64,000 nt of DNA from Gymnothorax reevesii. Its lineage: Eukaryota; Chordata; Actinopteri; Anguilliformes; Muraenidae. Location of the stretch: positions 41,436,611-41,500,610 of the forward strand of contig CM056582.1 of assembly GCA_029721435.1 (NCBI GenBank), written 5' to 3'. The notes under the pieces are model-generated. The model made no database searches. It worked only from the letters and a program-made list of their open reading frames with translations, and had not been told where the DNA came from. The position numbers and the translations under genes are program-made. Below, piece after piece: positions 10,751-21,553 of this stretch (position 1 is the stretch's first letter; the number at the start of each line of letters is the position of its first letter).

Positions 10751-10779
10751 GCGTCTTGTGTTAGCTGGGTGCCATTAAC

Positions 10780-11889
10780 TTCCGGGTCACTGCTCGTGTG
10801 GTTGACTGGTTGGCTCGCTGAGTAGTTCTCTCTTTTTTAACCTGTCTTTTTTTTTACGTGACAGTTTTTGTGCAATGGATTACCTGGAACTGTTTTTTAT
10901 ATTGGTGCTTCTGCAACTTGTGTACTTTGTGGATTATTCGGCGGGTACAGCTAGCCGGCATGCTACATATTCCAGAGACTTCCTGCTGCAGCTGCGGCTT
11001 CACGCTAAACAAGCGTCTGAAATAGTGGGGCTTCCAGAGGACATACTACGCAGTCACTCCTCCAGCTATGCCTCGGACACCAACAGAAAGAGGAAGACCT
11101 GGAGGGGGAAAACAAAAGAAAAAGAGTGGAGCGAGAGCCAGACTCAAATGGGAGACAGGTAAACACCAGCCGCTACTCTCAGTCATCCTAGCCAATGTGC
11201 GTTCAATACGCAATAAGACTGATGAACTACAAGCTAAATCAGCGCATATGCATGAATACAGAAATGCAGCAGTTTTGGCATTTACCGAAACCTGGCTTAG
11301 CAGCAATGACAGCGACAGTTCTCTGCATATAGACGGTTTTGGGACACAAACACTGCTTGACCGTGACTGTCAGCTGATGGGCAAGAAACACGGCGGCGGA
11401 ATGCCTGTATGAAAACAAACGATGGTGTTCTACTGTGATGGTGAGGGAGAGACTGTGCACCGCAGACATTGAACTCATGGCGGTTTCCCATCGTCCCTTT
11501 TACCTCCCCGGGGAATTCCCTCAGCTATTTTTCATTTTAGTTTACATCCATCCAAAAGCAAAGGCGGCTGCAGCTTCAAACCATATTATCACCATACTTA
11601 ACAGGTTTGTTCCCTGACTGTCCAAAACTTGTCCTTGGTGATTTTAACCACTGAGGTGCTGATAAAATATAAATCCCTCCACTTGGATCTGCTGATCATG
11701 GTACCATTCTGCTTGTACCAGCCTATGTACCTGTTGTAAGGAGAGCAGAGAAGGTTGTTAAAAATATCAAACAATGGACAGTATTGATAAGCTACAAGGA
11801 TGCTTTGTAGCCACTGATGGTGCAACCTAATGGTCCCATCTAGTAACATCAATGAGCAGGGGGAAATTGTGACATACTATATTTCCTTT
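10780..11889 (+). pseudogene. LINE (CR1/L2/Rex1 group), 5' piece with endonuclease
   Basis: This is the 5' part of a non-LTR retrotransposon. An N-terminal region (10875-11162) contains YSRDFLLQLRLHAKQ. The apurinic-type endonuclease follows in another frame: ILANVRSIRNKTDELQ, then AFTETWL, then the IDGFG and LDRD blocks and GKKHGGG (11170-11412). Another frame (11435-11617) carries RPFYLPGEF, and the GDFN catalytic block lies near 11635-11650. At least three frame breaks disable it. The piece ends at the Gmr1-like LTR insertion (CTTT duplicated) and resumes at 14684. In the intact family this protein nicks DNA and primes reverse transcription at the target. Confidence 0.75.
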
Positions 11890-11979
11890 TGTTGCACCCA
11901 GCTCTGCTGTGCTGTGGTTGCCTCAGTTCTCCATGCACATTAAACATGACTGGCCGATTCGACAGCTCCCAGGCAACAA

Positions 11980-14114
11980 ATACAGCACAATTTCAGCTCT
12001 GCCTATCATGCTCAGAGGCAAGGGGCGCTCGAACGTTTCCACGCAACCCTGAAGTCTTCACTACGAGCGTATTGCGTGGAAATGAACCGCGAGTGGGAGG
12101 ATGGGTTGCCGTGGTTGTTGTTGGCTGCTCGCGCTGTGGTACAGGAAAGTACTGGGTTTAGCCCCAATTAATTGGTATTTGGCCACAAGGTGCGCACGCC
12201 ATTATCGGTCTTGGGGAGTGATTTGGACTCGTCGGAGCCTCCCGCGAGCTTAGCGGAGTATGTACATGGTTTTAGGCGGAGGTTATTTCTTGCATGGAAG
12301 AGAGCTACGGAAAATCTGACCGACGCTCAAAGGAAAATGAAACACCAGTATGATCGGGGGGCCGAAGTACGAGTTTTTAGTCCTGGGGATCAGGTGATTG
12401 CTCTCTTGCCTCTCCCGGGCTCGCTGCTTGCAGCGAGATATTCGGGGCCCTACTCGGTGGTGCGGAAAGTTTCGGATTTGAATTATTTGATCGCTACCCC
12501 TGAGCGTAGGAAGGCTACACAACTGTGTCATGTTAACCTGTTGAAGCCCTACTTCTCTTTAGCTCAGGGGGAGGGGGAGAAGGTTAGGGTGAGGTCAGTT
12601 GGGCTGATTGCAGTTGGGGATGTGCAGCCTCCCCCGGTGGCAGAGGAGGATGGCGTGCGCGTCCCCGATGAAGCAATTTTGCATGCGCGCCTCAATAATT
12701 CAGGGACACTGGCGGATCTGTATGGGGTTTTGGGGCATTTGGAACCACTTCAGCGGGAGGAGTTAAAATCTCCAATTTTGGAGTTTTCGTGTTTATTTTC
12801 TGATTCACCCTCTTGTACTCGACTGATTGAGCATGACGTCGATGTGGGAGATACGAACCCCATACGCCAGAGATTCTATCGTGTGGCGCCAGGTAAAAGG
12901 AAGAGTTTAGATGAAAGTGTGCAGTATTTACTTGATAATGGGCTTGCCAAACCGTCCTATTCAAGTTTGCCGTCGCCGTGTATACTTGTAAAAAAATCTG
13001 ATAACACCTTCAGGTTCTGCACGGATTACAGAAAGGTGAATGCTGTGACCAAGCCGGATTCTTACCCCTCGCCTCTTATTGAGGATTGCATTGATCAAGT
13101 GGGATCGGCGCGCTTCGTTAGTAAATTCAACTTACTGAAAGGGTACTACCAGGTTCCATTAACTCCGAGGGCACAAGAAGTTTCGTCATTTATTACCCCG
13201 GCTGGATTGTACTCCTACACCCGCATGCCGTTTGAGTTGCGTAACGCCCCCGCAAGCTTCCAGCGGCTCATGAACAGGGTTGTGGGGGGGCTGGAGGGGT
13301 GCGCGGTTTACATAGATGACGTTGTATGTCATGCTGGCACGTGGGAAACTCACCTTTTGCGCATACGGGCACTGTTTGAGCGGTTGGTGGCAGCAGCCCT
13401 CACTGTGAACGTGGTTAAATGCGAGTTTGCCCAAGCCACAGTGCAGTATTTGGGTAAGGTGGTGGGCCAAGGCCAGGTGCGGCCGGTCAGGTCGAATGTC
13501 CTGGCCATTGACAAATTTCCACCTCCAGCCGCGAAAAAAGACCTCATGCGTTTTCTCGGAATGATAGGTTATTATAGGAACTTTTGTTGTAATTTCTCGT
13601 CTGTTGTGGCCCCACTAACTAATCTGTTGAAGAGTTCGGTTAAATTTCAGTGGTCAACTGAGTGCCAACAGGCCTTTGAAAATGCCAAGATCCTGCTGAG
13701 CTCTGCCCCGGTCCTGGCTGCACCACGGCTGGAGGAACCATTCCAGTTGGTGGGGGTCAGGTGGGGGCGGGTGCAGTGCTCTTGCAGAAAGATGGGAATG
13801 GGGTGGATAGACCGGTCGGGTACTTTTCGAGGAAATTCAATCGATACCAGTGTAACTACTCAACAATTGAGAGGGAGGCGTTGGCCCTGGTCTGGGCTCT
13901 TCAACATTTTGAAGTCTACGTCGGGGGCGGGGAGCATCTCCTTGTAGTATACTCAGACCATAACCCTCTGACTTTTTTGTCATCATTACGAAATTCGAAC
14001 CAACGCCTGATGCGCTGGGCACTTTTCCTCCAACCGTATAGGTTAACCATCAGGCATATTCAAGGCGCTGAGAGTATCATGGCGGATGCTGTGTCCCGGG
14101 CACCTGAGGGTTAG
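11980..14114 (+). pseudogene. pol: Gmr1-like pol remnant: integrase C-term, RT, RNase H
   Basis: The integrase tail begins near 11980 with the last catalytic Glu region (GALERFH). A TAA at 12169 interrupts the frame. A long open frame then runs 12172-13947. It carries the GPY-type integrase end (YSGPYSVV, then LCHVNLLKPY), an acidic linker, and reverse transcriptase motifs FCTDYRKVNAV and YIDD. In motif A the expected Asp reads Asn (codon 13129-13131, KFNLLKG), which should abolish polymerase activity. RNase H continues in another frame at 13761-14114 (AGAVLLQ, STIEREALAL, YSDHNPL), so a small indel lies near 13750. Integrase sits before RT, unlike standard Gypsy. Confidence 0.85.
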
Positions 14115-14293
14115 TGGGTAGTGGTGTCCTCTGTCTGAGCCGCCTTTTTGTCCTCGTTTGATTCTGGGTGTTAGACGGCCGGGGAATGGTGATTTTTAAT
14201 GCTGATTTGGTGGGGGGAGGATTGTTTTAGTGGTACTGGCTGAACCCCAGGGTAAAATCTTAGTATAGGGGTCTGCTTTATTGGGGGGAGTGA

Positions 14294-14683
14294 TGTTGCG
14301 CCCAGCTCAGCTGTGCTGTGGTTGCCTCAGTTCTCCATGCACATTTAACATGACTGGCCGATTCGACAGCTCCCAGGCTGCAGGGGGAGCCACTCACTTG
14401 GCTGGCTGGCTGCGGTGGCCAGTTGGCTGGCAGAGCGTCCAGTGGGTGTGTGGTCTTAAAACTCCACCTCCAGGTTCTCGGGGGGCTGTTTTGGCACTCT
14501 GTCTTGGCCACGGGTGGGCTGGCTGTGGGCCTCCTGCTCTGTCTCTCTCACTCACACTTACTCTGCGCTTTCTTTTAATGCACCTCACCCTTTGACTAAC
14601 GACACAATAAACTATTCATGTAACGTTACACTCGGTGTGGTCTCCCTTATGTTGTCTCCACTTTGAGCCAGGTGGGTATAACA
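14294..14683 (+). repeat. 3' LTR of the deleted Gmr1-like element
   Basis: Begins TGTTGCGCCCAGC and ends GGTATAACA (TGT...ACA ends), 390 bp. Its first ~82 bases match the truncated 5' LTR at 11890. An AATAAA signal lies near 14606. Confidence 0.85.
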
Positions 14684-15760
14684 CTTTTGTGTGGATAACA
14701 TCATTCCCACCAAAACGATCACCATTTTCCCTAATCACAAACCATGGGTGACGAAAGAACTCAAAGCTCTCCGCAATAAGAAAAAGCAAATATTTTTCTC
14801 TGGCTCTGATAGTGAGAAAAAAGATTAATAAAGAGGTGAAGCATGCCATAAAAGTGGCCAAGCTCAAGTACAGGGACAAAGTTGAACAAAAATTCCAACA
14901 GCGGGAACCTGCGCGTAGCCTGGCGGGGTCTCAAAAATAGGGCAGCTGTGAATACAACTTCCAACTCTAAAAAAAGTCATCCATGTTGGGGGCAGTAGCC
15001 CAGCATCACTACCTAACGACCACAACTCCTTTTTTACTAGATTTGAGAATGATAATGTCACCCAGCTTGAAACAACAATTACCTCACTAAAAACCAGTGG
15101 ATCTGTACTCAACATTAGTACTGAAGAGGTGGTGAGAGGTTTTGAGAGGACTAAATGTAACAAGATCTGTGGCCGTACTCTGAAGCACTGTGCTGAGCAG
15201 CTGGGCGGAGTATTCCAGCTCCTCTTTCAGCTGTGGAAACACTCGATGGTTATCGCCCTCCCCAAAAAAAGCACAGAAAAGTGAGGGTACCAAACGACCT
15301 CAGGCCTTTTGCCCTAACTCTTATGATGAAGACCTTGGAGAGAGTGATTAAAAATCACATCATCACAGCAGTAGGCTCTCAGCTGGACCCACTCCAGTTT
15401 GCCTATTAGGCAGGGATAGGGATGGATGATGCACATGCTTTTATCATTGACACCATACATAAACATCTGGAAACTCCAAACACAATTGCCAGGTTGCTTT
15501 TTGCTGATTTCTCCTCTGCATTTAACGCCCTGCAGCCACATATTCAGCTGACAGACTCATCACCCGCTTCCATCTTGATGACAGGCTTATCCTGTGGATC
15601 CTGGATTTCCTACTTTACAGGCCACAGAGAGCACTGGTTAATAACATGTTTTCTTATCCAATCTACAGATCAACTGGTTCACCACAGGACTGTGTTCTCT
15701 CTCCTCTCCGGTTCACCTTCTACGCTGATGAGTGCAGGTCTACCCAACATAACTGCCACC
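14684..15760 (+). pseudogene. LINE middle piece with reverse transcriptase
   Basis: Continues the LINE begun at 10780 after the LTR insertion. The linker contains KPWVTKELKALRNKKKQIF. The reverse transcriptase follows from about 15290: DLRPFALTLMMKTLERVIK, then the motif A block LLFADFSSAFNALQP (15495-15540), then STGSPQDCVLSPL (15665-15710). Several stops and frame changes occur. The piece breaks at 15760 where a solo LTR is inserted, just before the catalytic ADD motif. Confidence 0.75.
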
Positions 15761-16408
15761 TGTGGAATCATTTTTTATTGATTGATGTAATTATTAATTG
15801 TTTATCCTTGCTTGCTCCTACTTTGCTTTGTTTCATAACCTTTTAGGCCTAGAGTGTGTGCGTGCTTGCATATTTCTGATTTAGCAGGGGCCTGCATAAC
15901 TGTACCAGTGCGTCATGACATATAGCCTATCTAAAGTCATGCAGACCTGAATGTCTGTACCAAGGATAAGATGTTTTTCTCTTTCTCTAAGTTTGTGTTT
16001 ATAGAAAGCTCCGGAATGCATAAAAAGATAAACTGGAGCCGGGGCTGATAGAGAAGACAGGTGCTCTCCTCCCCAACGAGATGTATGTGTGCAGGCTTAC
16101 GACAGCTTGACGTAGGTTGCATAAGACGACGAGGGCTCTCTAGATTACATCATGATGTGTAAATCAGCGCGGGGGGAGGAGAACGTCATGGAGTACCCCT
16201 ACAAAAACCAGAGAGAGACTAACTGTATCATCCTCCATTTTGTTGACTTGACGTGGATGTGGGGATCCTCTTTGCTGCAGAAAGAGTAAACGAACTTTGG
16301 CTTGGATATTAACTTCTCTGCCTCTGACTGATTTTTTTCTTCTGAGTCGTCTGGGTTTCTTCTTGTGAAGGTAATACTTGGAATATTAAAATCAAGATTC
16401 CTTTAACA
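15761..16408. repeat. Solo LTR with 5-bp TSD
   Basis: 648 bp, beginning TGTGGAATC and ending GATTCCTTTAACA, so the termini are inverted TG...CA type. It is flanked by CCACC at 15756-15760 and 16409-16413. A TATA-like GCATAAAAAGATAAA is near 16018. The family was not identified; 5-bp duplications are common for endogenous-retrovirus-like and Gypsy elements. It presumably results from recombination between two LTRs. No coding sequence. Confidence 0.8.
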
Positions 16409-16700
16409 CCACCCGGTCACGTTTGCTGATGACACGGTCCTCCTGTCCCTGCTGTCTGGCTTGTCCCACCACCACATCTCATCTCTCAGTGAGTTTGTGG
16501 ACTGGTGTGATAGATCATGCCTCGAACTGAATGTGAGTGAGACCAAAGAGATGGTGACCTTCTCTAACAGACAGAGGGAACTGGCTGAGGCTTTAGTCAT
16601 TACCATTCACGGGGAGCCTCTGGAGGTGGTGGGGAGACATAAATACCTGGGTACAGTCTTCGACTAGCAGCTGAAGTTCGACCTCAACATGGATTACTTG
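16409..16700 (+). pseudogene. LINE 3' piece with RT palm end
   Basis: After the solo LTR the LINE resumes with the catalytic FADDTVLLSLLSG block (16420-16460), then FVDWCDRSCLELNVSETKEM, then HKYLGTVFD and a stop near 16667. The two catalytic Asp residues are present. The 3' end of the LINE is lost at about 16700, where a different repeat begins. Confidence 0.75.
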
Positions 16701-16710
16701 CTTCGCCTTA

Positions 16711-17564
16711 CTGTTCTGATTACTAATAAAACTAACATTTGTATTTTGTATCACAGTCTACTGACACAACTAATCCATGTAAATAGATTACTAACTTACT
16801 AACGAGCACTCTAGTTAAATCTGTAAAGTTGCACTGCTACTAATTAATACTAATTCCTTCTCAGCAATCGCCCTGTTCTAGTCTCCGCCTCTTGCTCAGC
16901 TTTACCTGTCTTCCCCTGCATTTCTGTGAGATCTCTCACACGTGCTTAATTACTTTCCTGCACTCGTTATCTGTGCACTTAGAACTCCCTGACCGGAGCT
17001 GTTTAAATGTCATAGGCTGTTTGCGTGATTCCCGTCCGTGTCTTGGCTTTCACCAATTTTCGAGGTTAGGGTTTCCCTCATTCTCCCATTGTAATTCGTC
17101 TGATCCAGCACACCTGTTCCCTGCATAGCATGTGACTCCCCTCCCATCTATTTAAGAGTCCTCACTGCAGTTCTGACAAACGTTGATCAATATTTCTTTG
17201 TGCAGAACGCCGTGTATGCCATTGAGTATTGTTTTTCTTCTACTGGTTTGTCTGACTACGATTCTTGCCATTGCCCTTCTTGTACTGTTTTGGATTTTGA
17301 TCCACTTTTTGTATGACTACGATTTCTGCGTTTACATGCCCTGTGTATGACTCTTGGATTTGTTCGTCGACTAAGACTTTTTGCCTACCGTTTATGCACC
17401 TTTGCTCATCTGTCTTCCAGGTTCTGACCCCTGCCTGTCTAGTCGACACCGTTTTTGGATTTTGTATTGTGGCTTGGCAATTCTTGTGTTTTTTGGCTTT
17501 GAATCGGACTTCATTAGAGGCACATGTTTTTCTGGATTTCTATCTCTTGCGTGTGGTTCCTGAA
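16711..17564 (+). repeat. Dispersed repeat family, copy 1
   Basis: Matches 38285-39152 in the same orientation, from CTGTTCTGATTACTAA to CTTGCGTGTGGTTCCTGAA. Shared landmarks include GAGCACTCT, GCCCTGTTCTAG, CGGAGCTGTTTAAATG and TTGATCAATATTTCTTTGTG. It is T-rich, includes a TATTTAAGAGTC promoter-like word, and has no open frame of note. It may be an LTR or LINE leader; the family is not named. Confidence 0.75.
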
Positions 17565-17953
17565 TTGTACCTCACACACAAGATAGTTGCAGCCATGTTT
17601 TGACAATGTTATGACTTCAACAAAACAGTTACATTGATAACATTTCACTTTTTCGCTGTCAGAGTATTTCTCATCAGTATGGCCATGAATTGCATCAAAA
17701 TAACACAACAAGAGGACATTTGTTCGTAAAATCATATTCAAATGGAAATGTACACCCAGCTCCTGTCTCAAATTGCAATTTTATTTAATAAGCATTTTTT
17801 TCAGATGCTGAAAAAAGGACTGACTTATAGCAGAGTATGTATAATGCTCGTTGAAAATGTCCACATTCATTGAAACTCAAAAGTGAAGCATTTGTATGCT
17901 CAAAGATCATTATAAATATCTCATTCACTTTAAGTTCTTGTTTTCAAAGTTTC

Positions 17954-18008
<55 letters not shown>

Positions 18009-18660
18009 ATTTTTTTTAAAATTCCATCTGGAATCATTGTAGGCCTCCTGACTGACAACCTTCACTTCAGATTTACAAAACATAATGTTCTTGTATCTAG
18101 AATGTTATGTGCAAAAGTTTAGACCTGTATTTTTATTAGTTTTTGAGATATTGAGACTCCAAAAGGGGGTGCCTGACTCCCAATATTGTGTAGAAAATGA
18201 GTGTTACTGTATAATATGCCAAATTCAATGTTGCAACATTTGAACCATCAAGATAGATGCATGACTTTTGCAGGAGTGGTTCTATGGTATAATATGTATC
18301 ATATTACCAATCAGTATCATTACAAATATTTGTGAATAAATAGGCTTCCCAAAATGACTCATTAGAGTTTGGTTTTGGTGCGTGGGGCCAGGTTTAACCC
18401 TCTATATCTCTGAAAAACACTAGATCTTTCTCATCTCAGAAATTATTAATCCTCTTATAGTACTTTCATAACAACTTGGTATTTGTGCCAAAGAATTTGG
18501 ACTTTATGGTTTACGGGCCCTTTGACACCAAAAAAAAAAAAAAACCCTGAACCATAAAAACATAAAAATACATAAAAACATCTGAACCATATTTCTTTTG
18601 CATATTCCATGAAGTATGACACGGTATGTGAAAAAACAAATCTGAAATAGATTTTATTTG
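17565..18660. other. AT-rich stretch with microsatellite
   Basis: No gene recognised. It contains the GT/AT microsatellite at 17954-18006 and an A-run at 18530-18544. Confidence 0.4.
17954..18006. repeat. (GT)n(AT)n microsatellite
   Basis: An uninterrupted GT run passes into about 16 TA units. Confidence 0.95.
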
Positions 18661-19277
18661 TACAACCCTAATTCCGAAATAGTTGGGAGAAAGTGTGAAT
18701 TGTGAATAAATTCAAAACACAATGACTTTCAAATCACAGCAGCCAGTATTTTATTCACAATAGAACAGAGATAACACTGCAAAAGTTGAAACAGAATTAA
18801 AAAAAAAATTTTATCCACAAAATTAGCTCATTTCAAATTTGATGGCTGATACAGGTCTCAAAAAAGTTGGGACATGGGGCCTGTTTACCATGGTGAAGCA
18901 TCACTTCTTTTCAACACAGAGTGGAGGCGTCTGGGCATTGATAGGACAAGTTTCTTGAGTTACACCATTGGAATTTGATCCCACTCTTGTTTAAGACAGG
19001 CTTCCAGCTGCAGGAGAGTTTTGGGTCTCCTTTGATGGACTAATCCTTTAATTATGCACCAAATGTTCTCAATCAGAGAAAGATCAGGCCTGCAGGCAGG
19101 CCAGTTCACCACACAGACTCTTCTACTATGAAGTCTTGCTGTTGTAATAGCTGCATTATGTGGTTTTGTATTGTTCTGCTGGAATACACAAGGTCGTCCC
19201 TGGAATAGATGTCGTCTGGAGGGGAGCACATGTTGCTCTAAAACCTTTATATACCTTTCAGCATTCATGGTACTTCG
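18661..19277 (-). pseudogene. Truncated Tc1/mariner element
   Basis: The right end starts at a TA followed by CAACCCTAATTCCGAAATAG, a common fish Tc1 terminus. The minus strand encodes the last ~102 residues of a Tc1 transposase (18960-19268): ERYIKVLEQH, then QQNNTKPHNA, then NWPACRPDLSLIENIW. The middle catalytic Asp of the DDE triad, normally in a QQDNA-type block, reads Asn. The third residue (Glu of IEN) is present. The N-terminal half and the second TIR are missing past about 19277. Confidence 0.8.
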
Positions 19278-19943
19278 TCACTATACACCTCTGGTGCTAA
19301 ATCGACTCCACCAACGGGAATTCTCCTCTCACTCCGCAATGTTAAGCCCCTCGGGTTTGATTGTCTGTGGAATCAGTCGATCTCAGATCAGCACCCACCT
19401 TTTTCTCCATTGAGTGAATACACACATAGTTTTGCACCAAATACATCAGTGGACGGGGCGTGATTTGTGACTTGTAGGAAACAGAATCTGTGACACGTGA
19501 GGAAAATTTGAGTAGGTGTAGTCATCGATTTGTATTTGTGTTTTAAAAGAAAATAAATATTTTCATGAGAAATTATGTCACATATATTGAACTTTCATTG
19601 CACAAATTCACATTCAGATTACCACATATTCAAATTTTGTCCACAACTTCACATTGTTCGATACAGGTGCACAAATATGTTTTGTACCACACATACTGCA
19701 ATAATAGGAGTAAAAATGTGAGCGTGTCAGTTTTTAAATCTGTGACTTGTAAAATAGGATTTGTGCACCTGTAATTAAGACTTTGTGAATGTGTAAGTGC
19801 TGTGTTGTTTTTGAGCAGAGAAAAAAAAATCTACAAGTACACAACTCATAGAGTATGTGACCTCAAATTTACTGATACACATACAAATCGATGTAAACAA
19901 CTACAAATTCCACTGTTACAGGTGCTCAAACCTTTTTCACAAA
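19278..19943. other. Possible AC-rich MITE remnant
   Basis: ATCGATTTGTATTTGTGT (about 19526) has an imperfect inverted partner ACACATACAAATCGAT (about 19876), suggesting a ~370-bp non-autonomous element. No gene. Confidence 0.35.
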
Positions 19944-19945
19944 TA

Positions 19946-21551
19946 CAAAACCCAAAACCAGTGAAGTTGGCACGTTGTGTAAATCGTAAATAAAAACAGA
20001 ATACAATGATTTGCAAATCCTTTTCAACCTATATTCAATTGAATACACTGCAAAGACAAGTTACCGAATGTTCGAACAGGTAAACTTTGTAATTTTTTGC
20101 AAATATTAGCTCATTTGGAATTTGATGCCTGCAACATGTTCAAAAAAGCTGGCACAAATGGCAAAAAAGACTGAGAGTTGACGAATTCTCATCAAACACT
20201 TATTTGGAACATCCCACAGGTGAACGGGCAAATTGGGAACAGGTGGGTGCCATGATTGGGTATAAAAGCAGCTTCCCTGACATGCTCAGTCATTCACAAA
20301 CAAGGATGTGGCAAGGGTCACCACTTAGTGAACAAATGCGTGAGCTGACTGTCGAACAGTTTAAAAACAACATTCCTCAACGAGCTATTGCAAGAAATTT
20401 AGGGATTTCATCATCTACGGTCGGGAATATCGCCAAAAGGTTCAGAGAATCTGGAGAAATCACTGCACGTAAGCTACCAGGCCGAAAACCAACATTGAAT
20501 GCCCGTGACCTACGATCCCTCAGGCGGTACTGCATCAAAAACCGACATCAGTGTGTAAAGGACATCACCACATGGGCTCAGGAACACTTCAGAAAACCAC
20601 TGTCAGTAACTACAGTTCGTCGCTACATCTGCTAGTGCAAGTTAAAACTCTACAATGCAAAGCGAAAGCCATTTATAAACAGCACCCAGAAACGCCGCTG
20701 GCTTCACTGGGCCCAAGCTCATCTAAGATGGACTGATGCAAAGTGGAAAAGTGTTCTGTGGTCTGACGAGTCCACATTTCAAATTGTTTTTGGAAACTGT
20801 GGATGTCGTGTCCTCCGGACCAAAGAGGAAAAGAACCATCCGGACTGTTATAGGCGCAAAGTTCAAAAGCCAGCATCTGTGATGGTATGGGGGTGTATTA
20901 GTGCCCAAGGCATGGGCAACTTACACATATGTGAAGGCACCATTAATGCTGAAAGGTACATATAGGTTTTGGAGCAACATATGTTGCCATCCAAGCAACG
21001 TCTTTTTCATGGACGCCCCTGCTTATTTCAGCAAGACAATGCCAAGCCACATTCTGCACATGTTACAACAGCATGGCTCCGTAGTAAAAGAGTACGGGTA
21101 CTAGACTGGCCTGCCTGTAGTGCAGACCTGTCTCCCATTGAAAATGTGTGGCACATTATGAAGCGTAAAATACGACAACAGAGACCCCGAACTATTGAAC
21201 GACTTAAGCTGTACATCAAGCAAGAATGGAAAAGAGTTCCACCTGAAAAGCTTCAAAAATTGGTCTCCTCAGTTCCCAAACGTTTACTGAATGTCATTAA
21301 AAGGAAAGGCGATGTAACACAGTGGTAAAAAGGCCCCTGTGCCAACTTTTTTTCAATATGTTGCTGCCTTTAAATTCTAAGTTAATGATTATTTGGAAAA
21401 AAAAGAATTAAGTTTCTCAGTTTGAACATTAAACATCTTGTCTCTGCAGTGCATTCAATTGAATATAAGTTGAAAAGGATTTGCAAATTATTGTATTCTG
21501 TTTTTATCTACGATTTACATAACGTCCCAACTTCACTGGTTTTGGGTTTTG
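19946..21551 (+). mobile_element. Complete Tc1/mariner element
   Basis: It is flanked by TA at 19944-19945 and 21552-21553. The TIRs are about 113 bp, starting CAAAACCCAAAACCAGTGAA at the left and pairing with the right end with only a handful of mismatches. The 1,606-bp length is right for a Tc1-like element. The single transposase frame inside carries two stops. The well-preserved TIRs mean it could still be mobilised in trans by a related transposase (inference). Confidence 0.9.
20204..21328 (+). pseudogene. Tc1-like transposase with two in-frame stops
   Basis: One frame covers the whole protein. It has a paired-like N-terminal DNA-binding region (PLSEQMRELTVEQFKNNIPQ, then ARNLGISSSTVGNIAKRF), a GRKP linker near 20480-20500, and the DDE domain: SDES (20760s), QQDNAKPHSA (about 21030), DLSPIEN (about 21130). 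Only TAG at 20633-20635 and TAG at 20963-20965 break it; no frameshift is needed. Reading could start at the ATG at 20204 or further downstream at 20308 (MWQGSPLSEQM), which fits the usual length better. The transposase would bind the TIRs and insert at TA. Confidence 0.85.
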
Positions 21552-21553
21552 TA

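Larger units (their letters stand above)
2005..10769. mobile_element. Candidate 8.8-kb DNA element with tandem-array inverted ends
   Basis: The left edge reads CCCAGCTAACAC and the right edge ends in its complement, GTGTTAGCTGGG. Each edge leads into several hundred bases of degenerate ~55-60-bp repeats built on the words GACGTTGCCG and CGGCAACGT (2013-2420 and about 10140-10750), in opposite orientation. Between the edges lie exons of a DUF4806-like gene, at least two MITEs, a SINE, a tandem array and palindromes. No target duplication is clear (only TG could be shared), so the ends may instead belong to two separate MITE copies. No transposase was recognised inside. Confidence 0.45.
11890..14683 (+). 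mobile_element. Internally deleted Gmr1-like Gypsy retrotransposon
   Basis: The element starts at TGTTGCACCCAGC (11890) and ends ...GGTATAACA (14683). The flanking CTTT at 11886-11889 and 14684-14687 is the target duplication. The 3' LTR is 14294-14683. The 5' LTR keeps only its first ~82 bases (11890-11972) and is then joined directly to the end of the integrase coding region. This removes the rest of the LTR, the leader, gag, protease and most of the integrase. The retained pol order is integrase then RT then RNase H, the Gmr1-clade arrangement. The element interrupts a LINE. Confidence 0.85.

Noticed and set aside
12283..13547. Minus-strand open frames within the pol remnant
   Set aside because: They are shadows of the plus-strand RT frame with no protein-like motifs.
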